64,000 nucleotides of DNA from DASPGQ01 sp035457705 (GCA_035457705.1 DATIBD010000074.1:1-64000), one strand, 5' to 3'; shown: positions 49,956-59,164, counted from the first letter of the stretch. A program made the numbers and translations. The notes: generated by a model from the letters alone, not told the origin.

Positions 49956-51278
49956 CTACCCGGTATCGATCGCTCTCGGATGATCGTGTGCGGCTTGTCC
50001 CGCCCCTTCGAGGGACCGATAAACGGAGCAATAACGGCTCGCGCCCTCGGCCATACCCAAGCGATCCGATGCGGTTTGGCGGCAGCGCTCTCGAAGCTCT
50101 TTCGGCACAGCGTCTCCTTCGAGCAGAGGCAAGACCTTTTTTGCCGCCGCATCGAGATCGCGGTCGGTGAGCCCAGGCAGAAGGAGACCACATTTTTCTT
50201 CGCTGAGAAGATGATCGAGGTCGCCCACTCCGGTGTTGGTGACCACGGGTACGCCGGAGGCGAGAAACTCCCCGAGCTTCGCGAACGACGAGGCCTTCGC
50301 GGCATAGCTGGGCCTGATGAAGAAGACGCCAAGTCTGAAGACTGAGAGCCACCGCGGGATGTCAGACGGGGCGACCGTCCGAACGAAAACGTCCCCGTCG
50401 TCGAGACCTGCGGCTCGCGCCGCTTCGTAAAGGGGGCGCGGGGCGTGCGGCGTCAAGTAGACGAACATTGCTTCCGGTCGATATTTCTTCACGTGGAAAG
50501 CGAAGCGGAACATCTCGGAGGCGAGATAACGACGGTTGAACGAACCGATGTTGCCGAATAGCAGCCTGTTCTCGAGCCCAGAACTCGCCAGGAGGGCCCG
50601 ATCTGGCGTTTGCAGTGAGAACCTCTCGAGATCCACACAGCAAGGGATTACCGAGACCGGCTTTTCCGGGACACGACGTCTGGACGCGAGCCTTGCCTTC
50701 GCCTCCTCGTCACGAAGGACCGCCTTGGCTCGGTCCGTGGCAACGACGACGTAATCCGAGCTTTCGAGGATCATTTCCTCGAGGCGCTTGCTTACCCGAT
50801 ACAAGAAATGGGTGGAGCGAAAGAGACCGAGCTCCACTCTTTCCTCGGGCCAGAAGCCCGGCATGTCGAAGATCAGCTTCCCACCGAAAGCCAGCTTGAC
50901 CGCGAGCCCGACCAGCGCGCTCGAGTAGCCGCAAGTATGGAGACAGCGGGGCTTGCGCTCGACCGCGACGCGCATCGCGGTGGCGGCCCCTCGGACAAAG
51001 TCCCAGCAGGCCATCGGGATCGAGCGAGTGTCGCGGTGGCGGAGGGGTCTCCAGGTGATGCCCCGCGCCTGGAGTCTGCCTCTCATCGAGGCGGTCCGAA
51101 CCTCGTCTCTTAGTGCGTCCACCTCTTCAAATGAAACGACGGCGATCGTGAGGCCGTCGCTCGCCAAACGCTGCAAGAGATCAGCGTTTCTGGCATGCCC
51201 CATCGGATCGAGAAGGCCATCGAACGTAATGTAGAGAACGTCGGCCGGAGAGGTGGGGGTCGTCACGGTGGGTTGCAC
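49956..51278 (-). CDS. glycosyltransferase, GT4-like (GT-B fold)
   Basis: 440 residues, cytoplasmic. Two Rossmann-like halves: VLYITFDGLLDPMGHARNADLLQRLASDG (acceptor side) and LLFGNIGSFNRRYLASEMFRFAF ... FFIRPSYAAKASSFAKLGEFLASGVPVVTNTGVGD, the last being the sugar-nucleotide-binding segment with Glu (GEFLASGVPVV). Length and motifs fit family GT4. First gene of a three-gene minus-strand operon with the GH-A and barrel proteins. Ends close to the start of the hydrolase. Confidence 0.85.
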   Translation of the reverse strand: MQPTVTTPTSPADVLYITFDGLLDPMGHARNADLLQRLASDGLTIAVVSFEEVDALRDEVRTASMRGRLQARGITWRPLRHRDTRSIPMACWDFVRGAATAMRVAVERKPRCLHTCGYSSALVGLAVKLAFGGKLIFDMPGFWPEERVELGLFRSTHFLYRVSKRLEEMILESSDYVVVATDRAKAVLRDEEAKARLASRRRVPEKPVSVIPCCVDLERFSLQTPDRALLASSGLENRLLFGNIGSFNRRYLASEMFRFAFHVKKYRPEAMFVYLTPHAPRPLYEAARAAGLDDGDVFVRTVAPSDIPRWLSVFRLGVFFIRPSYAAKASSFAKLGEFLASGVPVVTNTGVGDLDHLLSEEKCGLLLPGLTDRDLDAAAKKVLPLLEGDAVPKELRERCRQTASDRLGMAEGASRYCSVYRSLEGAGQAAHDHPRAIDTG

Positions 51279-51819
51279 GTCCTATCCGAAGCACCGTTTC
51301 GCCCTTGCGGTTCTATACCGCACCTTCGACGTTACGGCTTGCATCCTTCCTAGCAACCCCTATGCCATGTGGACTTTCGCGATTGTCTCGCTGTTCCGGA
51401 AAGGGCTTGGGGGAGAATTCACCTCATTGCTGGGGGGCAAAAATCCAGGGGTTTGACGGGAATCTCCTACGCGAGACGCCGTGATGGCCGGACCCCTAGC
51501 GACAGAGATACGGCCAGCAACGAACTAATCGGCCACGGGTGAATAACTTAGAGATCCTCTGCTGGGTCCGGCACGATCTGGCAAACCTCTTGCTATATAT
51601 CCCAGCGAAGTAGGAAGCGATAACAAGCGGCCTACGACGATCTTCCGTTGCCGCCAGCCTTGGCGCGGCCCGCTCCGGATGGAGCGCTTGCCCCGCTAGG
51701 CGGCACCGAGCGCGGTGGGGTCGGAGTGGGTGTGAAGGTCGATTCCGGTAACGGTCCCGGGCTTCGGTTTGTCACATCCAGGTTGGGGGCTCCGACCCTA
51801 CCCGCTTTTTCTTTTTGCT
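51279..51819. other. 541-base spacer with two perfect inverted repeats
   Basis: CGCTCC-GGAT-GGAGCG at 51671-51686 and GGGTCGGAG (51718-51726) with CTCCGACCC (51790-51798) flank each other in the 3' region of the DUF2090 gene. Open frames here are not convincing: one reads Pro/Ser/Thr-rich at 51632-51800 in a shifted frame. Possibly a terminator region or a structured RNA. Confidence 0.4.
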
Positions 51820-52752
51820 CTATCTTGCTCGGGATTGCGCCGCCTTCCAAATATCCACGCATTCCTTGTAGTTCTCCGCGATCGCGTCGATCGTCTCCTT
51901 CGCGTTCAGGTCTCCCTTCAAATGACGCGAAAGCGGCTCGCTGAAGTTCGTGCGACCCACGGCGAAACCGATGAACCCCTCGACAGGTGCCGACACTTCG
52001 AGCCACTCGTGAACCTTTTCCTTGTTCGAGCCTCGTCCGAGGAGGATCGCACCCACACGACTCCGGGCGGCGCCCGAACGAACCTGCTTCGAGACCTCCT
52101 CCGCTTGATTTCGAGAATCCAGACCCTCGATTTTCCAGATGTCGGGCTCGACGCCGAAGTCCTGTATCTGGGCGATGGCCTCGACCATGTGCTTGGGTCG
52201 AATTTCCGAATCGTACCGATCGCCCGCACTCTTATCGGCCTCGGTGACCGCTGGCACGAGAAGCTCGAACATCAGGTAGTGGTCGTTCCACGCGTGAACG
52301 TAGTCGGAGAGAAGCTTCAGTCTTCCAAGCTGCTCGCGATTCTCGATCGGGTCGTCTTCGGGATGGTATCGAACGAGCACCTTCACAATGTCCGGTGCGA
52401 GGAAACGGAGATGGTCTTGCCATCGTGCTCCGTACTCGAAGTCGAAAACGTTCTGGCCGCTCTTTTCGACGCAAACCGACGCGGGAATACCTCGGGCTTT
52501 GGCATCGGCGATGATGTGGCTGCCGAACTGGCCGTCGACGAGTATTCCGACCTCCTGGCGCGGCACGCCCATCTCGATCGCGCGAAGTAGACCGCGATAG
52601 ATGATCGTCTTGGCCGCCGACACCGGCACGTGCTGCTCTTGATCGGGTGAGATAACGGGCGCACCCTTGAAATCGAAGAAAGTCTTGGTGAAGCTGCCCC
52701 GATGGTCGAAGGGCTGAACGAACAATGGCCGGTCATAGCCAATTTCTTTCAT
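51820..52752 (-). CDS. DUF2090 protein (class I aldolase-like)
   Basis: 310 residues, the usual size of this domain. Marks seen: start RPLFVQPFDHRGSFTK, VGILVDGQFGSHIIADAKARG, VCVEKSGQNVFDFEYG, VKVLVRYHPEDD, WKIEGLD and GAILLGRGSNKEKV. The same domain occurs at the C-terminus of IolC of some bacteria and in relatives of tagatose-bisphosphate aldolase; the fold is a TIM barrel. No iol genes are nearby, so a sugar-phosphate aldolase of unknown substrate is the best description. Divergent from the HtrA gene. Confidence 0.82.
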   Translation of the reverse strand: MKEIGYDRPLFVQPFDHRGSFTKTFFDFKGAPVISPDQEQHVPVSAAKTIIYRGLLRAIEMGVPRQEVGILVDGQFGSHIIADAKARGIPASVCVEKSGQNVFDFEYGARWQDHLRFLAPDIVKVLVRYHPEDDPIENREQLGRLKLLSDYVHAWNDHYLMFELLVPAVTEADKSAGDRYDSEIRPKHMVEAIAQIQDFGVEPDIWKIEGLDSRNQAEEVSKQVRSGAARSRVGAILLGRGSNKEKVHEWLEVSAPVEGFIGFAVGRTNFSEPLSRHLKGDLNAKETIDAIAENYKECVDIWKAAQSRAR

Positions 52753-52890
52753 CAGTCAATCCTCCCATACCGTGTCGGTGGGGAGGGTAGTCTACGCGGT
52801 GATGCGAGCCGACGCAATCCCAGAGCCCGAGGGGACGGAAGGCGGATGGGACGGACAGCGTGGAACTGTCGCTTTCTGCTACGATGGGAC

Positions 52891-54222
52891 ATGTTGTTGC
52901 TTCTTGCCCTCTCTTTGGCAGGGGTCAGCGAGCAGTCGCTCCAGGAACGGATACTCGCCGCGAGAGACCTCGTTTCGCCCGCTCTCGTCAACGTCCAGCC
53001 CATCACCGACGTCTTCTCCTCGGGCGAGCGCCGCAGCTCGACCGGCGTGGGAAGCGGTTTCATCCTCGACGAGCGCGGACACGTCATCACCAACTACCAC
53101 GTTGCCGGAAAGGCGAAACGGCTGATCATCACCCTGTCCACCAGGGAGCGCGTTCCCGGCGTTCTCGTCGGAGAAGACCCCCTCACCGACATCGCGCTCC
53201 TGCGCCTCGAGCTACGCCCGGAGCAGAAGATTCCGGCCACCGTGGAGCTGGGCGATTCGGACGCGCTCGAGGTCGGCGAGCAAGTGATCGCCCTGGGAAG
53301 CCCCCTCGCCCTCCAACGCTCACTCTCCTTCGGCGTGGTGAGCAGTAAGGATCGCTATCTCTCCGATGATTTCAAGCTCCCCACCGGCGAAAGAACGGGC
53401 TCGTTCAACACCTGGATTCAAACCGACGCGGCGATCAATCCGGGTAACAGTGGCGGGCCCCTGGTGAACCTGAAGGGCCAGGTCGTCGGGGTGAACTCGA
53501 GAGGAGCGTTCGGGGCATCGAGCATCGGGTTTGCGATACCCGTCAACATCGTCAAGGAAGTGGCTCGAGAGCTCATTGCGCACGGGCGCATGACGAGAAG
53601 CTGGCTCGGGCTCACGTTTCAGCCTCTGGAAGAGCTCGCCCAGTTTTTCGAGGCCGAGCCCGTCACCGGGGTGGTAATCAGAAGCGTGGATCCCGATTCG
53701 CCCGCGGAGCGAGCGGGGATACAGGCGGGCGACCTCCTTGTCTCCTACCGTGGCGACCGTCTTTCCGCTCAGTTTACCGAGGAGCTTCCCGCGATTTACA
53801 AGACGATTGCCGACACCCCGGTGGGAGAAGAGGTGGAACTCGTGGTCGCCCGCGGCGGCACCGAGATGAACGTGGTGGCAACCACGGAAGAGCTTGGCGA
53901 ATCGAGCTCGGACGAGATGGACTGCTCGAGCTGGGGGTTCACCGCACGCGGCATCACCCGTGAGACCGCGCTCGAGCTCAACTTGCCCGATAGCTCGGGA
54001 GTTTTCGTCGCCGGAGTCAAGCCCAACGACGCGGCTTTCCGCGCCCAGCTCTTCCCGGGAGATCGCATCGTCGCTCTCGAGGAAGAGCCAATCGGGAACC
54101 TGGATGACCTTCGAAGAATCTACCTCGAATACGACGGACAAAGACGAGACAAGATCCTATTGACAGTAATGCGGCGGCATTCGCGGCGCTGGATTCTCAT
54201 CGAGGCGAGTTATGATGATTGA
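52891..54222 (+). CDS. DegP/HtrA-type serine protease with PDZ domains
   Basis: 443 residues from ATG at 52891, the first one followed by a signal sequence (MLLLLALSLAGVSEQS). Protease triad is complete: His in ITNYHVAG, Asp in TDIALLRL, Ser in NPGNSGGPLV. Two PDZ domains follow (GLTFQPLEELAQFFEAEPVTGVVI ... and GFTARGITRETALELNLPDSSGVFVAGVKPNDAAF). Quality-control protease of the envelope. The next gene starts 11 bases before its end and encodes a related protein without the triad. Confidence 0.92.
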   Translation: MLLLLALSLAGVSEQSLQERILAARDLVSPALVNVQPITDVFSSGERRSSTGVGSGFILDERGHVITNYHVAGKAKRLIITLSTRERVPGVLVGEDPLTDIALLRLELRPEQKIPATVELGDSDALEVGEQVIALGSPLALQRSLSFGVVSSKDRYLSDDFKLPTGERTGSFNTWIQTDAAINPGNSGGPLVNLKGQVVGVNSRGAFGASSIGFAIPVNIVKEVARELIAHGRMTRSWLGLTFQPLEELAQFFEAEPVTGVVIRSVDPDSPAERAGIQAGDLLVSYRGDRLSAQFTEELPAIYKTIADTPVGEEVELVVARGGTEMNVVATTEELGESSSDEMDCSSWGFTARGITRETALELNLPDSSGVFVAGVKPNDAAFRAQLFPGDRIVALEEEPIGNLDDLRRIYLEYDGQRRDKILLTVMRRHSRRWILIEASYDD

Positions 54223-55648
54223 GCTTCTCGTTTTGTTTCTCCTGGGGGCACCCCAGGAAGATTCCGTCGCCGAGAGACTCGCCGGCATCGAAGAGCAATA
54301 TCGGGAAAGCCTCGTCAGAGTCCGCTACCGTCAGCAGGTTCGCAGCTCAACCGCCGAGCCTCCCGAAGAAGAGGAGCTCACCACGACCGGGGTCATCGTC
54401 TCTTCGCGAGGGGTGGTGCTCACGAGCGCGATCGTTTACGAGCCCTTCAACCAGATGCCTCACGGCGTGGGGATTCGTTTCCCCGCCTCGGTGGGGCGTG
54501 CCGAGGCGCAGATCGCCAACGCTCGCGTGCGACTCGTCGACGGAAGCGAGTACGACGCGACGCTCCTCGGACGGGACCAGGAAGCCGAAGTCGCTTTCTT
54601 TCAGATCCTGAGCGAGGAGCGCGAGTTCGAGCCCGTTAGCTTCTCTTCCGTGCCCGACGCCGTCCAGGTCGGCGAACAGCTCGTGGTCGTCAGCCTGTTG
54701 CCGGAGCCGCTCGGAGCGGTATCGGTGGAGCTCTCTCGAGTTCAAGCCGTAACCGGCAGACCGAGGTCGGGTTTCGTCTTGGCGACGGGGGCGGCGGATC
54801 CCGTGGGTTCTCTGGCCGTCCGGCTTTCGGGAGAAATCGTGGGGTACTTCGACGCGCTCACGGTGCCCGTTCCTGACGCGCGCTCGCGAAATCCGCTCGC
54901 GTTCGTGACGATGATGCGAGACCTGCCGAAAGGGGTTGGCCGCGGCTTCGCGCGGCCCGCCAGCGAGCTTGTCGACGCGAATGTGAGTCTCACCCAGACG
55001 AGCCCGACGCGGCGCGGCTGGCTTGGCGTGGAGATGCAAGCGGTTTCCCCGGATCTCGCCGCTCACATGGATCTTCCCATAGGGAGCGGCGTCCTGCTCG
55101 GTTACGTATACCAGGGCTCGCCCGCAGACAGGGCGGGTCTTCGAGTGGGTGACGTTCTCGTCGAGCTCGGCAAGAGCCCGATCGATGTACAGCGCGACGA
55201 GGACATCGGCACCCTGGCGGAGAAGATCCTGCGCGCGGGGCCGGACGCAAGCATGGATATCTCATACCTTCGCAAAGGGCAACGGATGGAAACCATCGCG
55301 CAGTTGGCGCCAGCGCCCAGGTCGTCTCGAGAGGCGGAGACGCTCGAGGTGGAGGAGCTCGACCTGCTCGTGCGGGAGGTGACGTACGACTATCTGGCAA
55401 CCCGTTTTCTCCAGCCCGACCAGAGAGGCGTCGTCATCGTCGAGCCTCCGGTCAGTGTGAGCGGGAACACGAACCGCGTTGCACCAGGAGACCTCGTGGT
55501 TCGTCTCGGTGAGCACGAGGTGTCGGATCTCCATGAATTTCGGGAGGTGCTCGAGACGATGCGGAACGAGAAGCCCGACGAGGTGGTGCTGTTCGTGGAA
55601 CGGGGACGAGAGAGCTTCTTTTTCGCGGTGAAGCCCGACTGGAAATAG
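54212..55648 (+). CDS. catalytically dead HtrA paralogue (pseudoprotease) with PDZ domains
   Basis: 478 residues from ATG at 54212, overlapping the active protease gene by 11 bases. Signal region MMIELLVLFLLGAPQ. The protease-like half keeps the strand pattern, but the catalytic positions are lost: the His motif reads LTSAIVYE, the Asp motif EVAFFQI and the Ser motif ATGAADPVGS instead of GNSGGP. Two PDZ-like domains remain (GWLGVEMQAVSPDLAAHMDLP ... and VVIVEPPVSVSGNTNRVAPGDLVVRLGEHEV). Co-translation with the active enzyme suggests a mixed complex in which it binds substrates or regulates cleavage. Confidence 0.88.
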   Translation: MMIELLVLFLLGAPQEDSVAERLAGIEEQYRESLVRVRYRQQVRSSTAEPPEEEELTTTGVIVSSRGVVLTSAIVYEPFNQMPHGVGIRFPASVGRAEAQIANARVRLVDGSEYDATLLGRDQEAEVAFFQILSEEREFEPVSFSSVPDAVQVGEQLVVVSLLPEPLGAVSVELSRVQAVTGRPRSGFVLATGAADPVGSLAVRLSGEIVGYFDALTVPVPDARSRNPLAFVTMMRDLPKGVGRGFARPASELVDANVSLTQTSPTRRGWLGVEMQAVSPDLAAHMDLPIGSGVLLGYVYQGSPADRAGLRVGDVLVELGKSPIDVQRDEDIGTLAEKILRAGPDASMDISYLRKGQRMETIAQLAPAPRSSREAETLEVEELDLLVREVTYDYLATRFLQPDQRGVVIVEPPVSVSGNTNRVAPGDLVVRLGEHEVSDLHEFREVLETMRNEKPDEVVLFVERGRESFFFAVKPDWK

Positions 55649-56009
55649 TGTCAGCTGCGGTATAGGACGACGAGCGGGGTCACCACTTCCCAGGGCTTGT
55701 GCCCCCCGTGGGTGTGTCTCTAGGCGCACGAGACGCGATACGAGTAACTCATGGCCACCTTCCTATGGAAGGCGTTGCGGTCAACTAAGGCGAGGTCCTT
55801 GACGAGAACCTCTTGATTGATCCATCCTTCGGGCGGCGGTGATTCGCGCCGAACCTCTTCGGCCCTCCCCCAGCGAGGGCCCCTTCGCGAGAAGCGAGAG
55901 GCAAAGGGGGGCATACTCCCGAATCGGCATTCGCTGAGCTCTGTTCGCATAGTCGCACGGGCTTCACTGCTGGGGAGGTTGCCGGGCGGCTCGAACGAAG
56001 GAGTTTACG
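55649..56009. other. 361-base spacer without recognised gene
   Basis: A 76-codon minus-strand frame (55720-55950) ends in a plausible-looking EVLVKDLALVDRNAFHRKVAM segment but has no ribosome site or homology I can name. The 3' end near 55990 carries GAAGGAG for the next gene. Nothing else seen. Confidence 0.4.
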
Positions 56010-56687
56010 ATGCCGAAGAATAAAGATCTCAAACGCCTCACACGCTCCCGAATGCTGAAAACGGGCGAGGCCTATACGACCGCCCGTGCCCAGCTCATTC
56101 AAAAGAAAACGCGCTCCGACACACACCCAGACTTCGCGAAGCTTGCCGGCATGAGCGACGACGCCGTCCGCGACAAAACCGGCCGCTCATGGGCAGAATG
56201 GGTGCGCCTTCTCGATGCCAGAAGAGCCGCCTCCATGCCCCATCGCGAAATCGCCCGTTTGTTGCACGACGCGTTCGGCACACCCGGGTGGTGGGCGCAA
56301 ATGGTGACTGTCGGTTATGAGCGCATCCGCGGTTTGCGTGAGATCGGTCAGAGGCGTGGTGGCACGTACGAGGTCAGCAAGAGCAAGACGCTTTCCGCTC
56401 CCATCGCCGAGGTCTACCGAGCGTTCAGCGTCGCCCGTACTCGCAAAGGCTGGCTGTCGGGAATCGATATCAGGGTGCGTACGTCCGTGCCCCGGAAGTC
56501 GATGCGCGTCACGTGGGAGGACGGCACCCGGGTCGCCTTTTATTTTGTCGCCAAGGGACCCAAGAAGACTCAAGTCGCAATCCAGCACGAGGGCTTGTCG
56601 ACGAAGTCCGCCGCCACGCGAACGAAGGAGTACTGGACCGCACGGCTCGAGGCTCTCGCCCTGCTCCTCGAAGCCGGTCGGTCTTGA
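56010..56687 (+). CDS. DUF4287-like plus SRPBCC/AHSA1-type protein
   Basis: 225 residues; GAAGGAGTTTACG precedes the ATG. Residues about 45-110 match the DUF4287 pattern (TGRSWAEWVRLLDA, PHREIARLLHDAF, GWWAQMVTVGYERIRGLRE). Residues about 115-222 form a START/SRPBCC-type lipid- or ligand-binding fold (VSKSKTLSAPIAEVYRAFSVARTRKGWLSG; VTWEDGTRVAFYFVAKGPKKTQVAIQHEGL). The Lys/Arg-rich first 40 residues may bind nucleic acid. This domain pair is known in small single-copy genes of many soil bacteria; function not known. Confidence 0.82.
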   Translation: MPKNKDLKRLTRSRMLKTGEAYTTARAQLIQKKTRSDTHPDFAKLAGMSDDAVRDKTGRSWAEWVRLLDARRAASMPHREIARLLHDAFGTPGWWAQMVTVGYERIRGLREIGQRRGGTYEVSKSKTLSAPIAEVYRAFSVARTRKGWLSGIDIRVRTSVPRKSMRVTWEDGTRVAFYFVAKGPKKTQVAIQHEGLSTKSAATRTKEYWTARLEALALLLEAGRS

Positions 56688-56759
56688 AAACCTGTCCGAG
56701 TCAAGCGTTGCGCTCGGTCGACGAGGACCATCGCCCTCCGACTATTCCGGCTCGCCGCA

Positions 56760-58058
56760 TCAACTCGGCGTGAGCGTCGTGAGGTCGGCGATGCGTACCG
56801 GCTCGCCCGACTTCACGCTCTTGCGCGCCGCGATGCCGATGAGCGCCGACAGGACACCCTCGCGAAGTCCCGCGCGTTGGCCATAAGGATCGGGGCCGTC
56901 GGGATTGCGGAAGATGTGATCGAGCATTCGAGGATCGCCGCCAGCGTGACCGCCACCCGGGTGCGGGATGCGGTGGAAATTCGTCTCGCCGAAGCTGTCG
57001 GTGATGCGGAGCTCGTCGTAATCCTCGCTCCCCCACGGCTGGCGCTCTTGAATCCAGGCTTCGAGACGGCCGTCGGTGCCGTTGAAAGCGATGCGGTAGC
57101 CCTCGTAAGGCGAGTACGTCGTACACGAGTAGCTTACTTGCACGCCGTTGACGTAGCGGATCATCGCCGCCATCTTGTCGTAAATGTCGATCTCCTTCGA
57201 CCATACGCATCCGTCCCGGATGTAGCCGTCGTGGTGCTCGTTGTCGACGTAGAGGCCGACGAGGTGTGGATCTTCGAGGATATTCCAGTAGTAGTCGCAA
57301 CGATCCCGGTGCGGGCAGCCGCGGCAATGCTTTGACCGAAACTCGTGGTTGCTCCCGTAATGCTCGAGCGCACCCTGCGCGTATACGCGCTCGGGCTCGG
57401 AGTCGATCCACCAGTTCAAAAGATCGAAATGATGACACGCCTTGTGCACGAACAACGTTCCACTGAACCGCTCCTTTCCGTGCCATCGGCGGAAATAGGA
57501 TGCGCCGTGGTAGACGTCGAGATACCAGTGGAAGTCCACCGACGTCAGCCGGCCGATGCGTCCTTCCATCAGCATCGCTTTCATCCGTTCGCGATGGGGC
57601 GCGTAGCGATAGTTGTGGGTCACGACCAGGTTCCGACCCGTCTTCGTCTGGGCGTCGATGATGGCCTGGCACTTCGTCTCATCCGTCGTCAGCGGCTTTT
57701 CGGAGATGACGTCGGCACCCGCTTCCATCGCTCCGACGATGAATTCGTCGTGAGTGGCGTCGACCGTGGTCACGATGACGCGATCGGGGGTCGTCGACTC
57801 GAGCATCTCATCGAAATTCGTGAAGGTGGGGCAGCCGACGCCGATGTAACCCTTGGCGTACTCGAGCCGTCCAGGATTGATGTCGCAGAGGCCTACGATT
57901 TCCACGACGTCGTCATAGTCTTTCTTGAGCGTTCTGCCCCACAATTCCGAGCCTCGGATGCCGGTGCCGACGAGCGCGACCCGAGTCTTCCGCATTGACG
58001 CCTGGCGCCCCAAGATCGCAACCCCGCTGGTGACAAGGAATTCTCTTCGTGAAATCAT
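56760..58058 (-). CDS. Tat-secreted Gfo/Idh/MocA oxidoreductase with Cys cluster
   Basis: 432 residues from ATG at 58058 (a GTG six bases earlier is also open). A Tat signal ISRREFLVTSGVAIL leads into the NAD(P)-binding Rossmann fold (VALVGTGIRGSELWG), EKPLTTDE with the family lysine, and catalytic HHFDLLNWW. Residues about 235-255 have a C-x2-C-x5-C cluster in HCRGCPHRDRC, perhaps a metal site. Related to the family that includes GH109 (NAD-dependent glycosidases) and secreted sugar oxidoreductases. Divergent from the kinase gene with only 44 bases between, so probably coregulated with it. Confidence 0.85.
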   Translation of the reverse strand: MISRREFLVTSGVAILGRQASMRKTRVALVGTGIRGSELWGRTLKKDYDDVVEIVGLCDINPGRLEYAKGYIGVGCPTFTNFDEMLESTTPDRVIVTTVDATHDEFIVGAMEAGADVISEKPLTTDETKCQAIIDAQTKTGRNLVVTHNYRYAPHRERMKAMLMEGRIGRLTSVDFHWYLDVYHGASYFRRWHGKERFSGTLFVHKACHHFDLLNWWIDSEPERVYAQGALEHYGSNHEFRSKHCRGCPHRDRCDYYWNILEDPHLVGLYVDNEHHDGYIRDGCVWSKEIDIYDKMAAMIRYVNGVQVSYSCTTYSPYEGYRIAFNGTDGRLEAWIQERQPWGSEDYDELRITDSFGETNFHRIPHPGGGHAGGDPRMLDHIFRNPDGPDPYGQRAGLREGVLSALIGIAARKSVKSGEPVRIADLTTLTPS

Positions 58059-58102
58059 GACCACCCTTGAGCACGATCGTACGTGGAGAAGGCGAGGAGA
58101 AG
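58059..58102. promoter_or_regulatory. 44-base divergent spacer before the sugar-activation operon
   Basis: Only 44 bases separate the start codons of the oxidoreductase and of the kinase, too short for two non-overlapping promoters, so promoters must overlap or lie within the neighbouring genes. No consensus promoter recognised. GGCGAGGAGAAG serves the kinase start. Confidence 0.35.
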
Positions 58103-59164
58103 ATGCGCGTCGTGATCTCCCCGTACCGCATCTGCCCTATTGGCGCTCACAGCGATCATCAGGGCGGGCCAACGTTGGGGATGGCGGTGAGCGCTCACAG
58201 CGCGTTGAATTATACGACGGCCCCGATCATTCGGCTTACGAGCGACAACTTTCCCGGTGAAGTCAGAATCGAGTGGGAGAGGCTCGAATCCGTCGACGAC
58301 CATGACGATTGGGGTCGTTACGTCGCCGCGGCGGCGCTCGCGCTGCGCGCGCGCTTGCCGGGCTCGCCCGCAGGGATTCGAGGCCGCATCCAAGGGACGC
58401 TTCCCGGCGGCGGGTTGAGCTCGTCGGCCTCCGTGGTGCTCGCCTACCTGACTGCTCTAGCCGACGTCAACGGCATCGAGCTCTCTCCGCCGGAGCTCGT
58501 GCAACGGTCGCTGATTGCCGAGCGGGATTTCGTCGGCGTCAAAGTCGGGGTGCTCGATCCCGCCGCCATCGTGGGCTCCCGGCGGGGGTGTATTCTCGCC
58601 ATCGATTCCAGAAACGCGAAGTGGGAACCCATCCCGCTCGGTGACGGAGCCCCTTCATTTCAGATCGTCGTTGTCCCGAGCGGATCCACCCGCAACCTAG
58701 CCGGGACGAGCTACAACGCGCGTGTCGACGAATGCTTTGCGGCTTGCAGAAAGCTCGCCTTTTACGCTGGACGAGACGAAGTCGTCGGCCTCGACGATCT
58801 CGAGGGCGAGGTCTTCGAACGTTTCGGCGCCCGACTTCCCGGACGTGAATTCCTCCGCGCGCGACACTTTTTCACCGAGAGAGCCCGCGTCCGGCGCGGC
58901 ATCGAGTTGTGGAAGCAAGGGGACATCGAGGGGTTCGGTGCGCTCATGAAGGCGTCCTGCCAAAGCTCGATCGAGAATTGGGAATCGGGCTCACCCGAGC
59001 TCATCGAGCTTCAACGGACGCTGAGCGATACGAAAGGTGTTTACGGATCGCGCTTCAGCGGTGCCGGCTTCGGCGGCTGCGCCATCGCGCTCGTCGGCGA
59101 CGATGCCGAGCTCCCCATGAAGGCCTTCACCGTCGAGAGCGACGACGGAGTCCGCATCTTGTGA
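58103..59164 (+). CDS. GHMP kinase, probable galacturonokinase
   Basis: 353 residues from ATG at 58103. GHMP motifs: SPYRICPIGAHSDHQGG (6-22), LPGGGLSSSAS (100-110), and GVYGSRFSGAGFGG (312-325). The first motif, with R-I-C-P-x-G-A-H-x-D-H-Q-G-G rather than the galactokinase R-V-N-L-I-G-E-H-x-D-Y, is the version I recall from plant galacturonic-acid kinase; the segment LMKASCQSSIENWE near 292 also fits. That points to phosphorylation of D-galacturonate at C1. The stop codon overlaps the nucleotidyltransferase start (GTGA), and a TRAP transporter for acidic sugars follows. Assignment is family-level inference from memory of the plant protein. Confidence 0.85.
   Translation: MRVVISPYRICPIGAHSDHQGGPTLGMAVSAHSALNYTTAPIIRLTSDNFPGEVRIEWERLESVDDHDDWGRYVAAAALALRARLPGSPAGIRGRIQGTLPGGGLSSSASVVLAYLTALADVNGIELSPPELVQRSLIAERDFVGVKVGVLDPAAIVGSRRGCILAIDSRNAKWEPIPLGDGAPSFQIVVVPSGSTRNLAGTSYNARVDECFAACRKLAFYAGRDEVVGLDDLEGEVFERFGARLPGREFLRARHFFTERARVRRGIELWKQGDIEGFGALMKASCQSSIENWESGSPELIELQRTLSDTKGVYGSRFSGAGFGGCAIALVGDDAELPMKAFTVESDDGVRIL

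Noticed and set aside
51632..52006. 124-codon minus-strand frame with a Pro/Thr-rich end
   Set aside because: Overlaps the well supported DUF2090 gene in another frame; its end is low complexity.
55720..55950. 76-codon minus-strand frame ending with a carbohydrate-binding-like segment
   Set aside because: Resemblance to a CBM-type strand pattern is too weak and there is no start signal; may be a remnant but cannot be shown.
58067..58102. upstream ATG at 58067 for the galacturonokinase-like gene
   Set aside because: The 12 extra residues are not family-like, and the ATG at 58103 has a good AGGAG site and begins the conserved strand.
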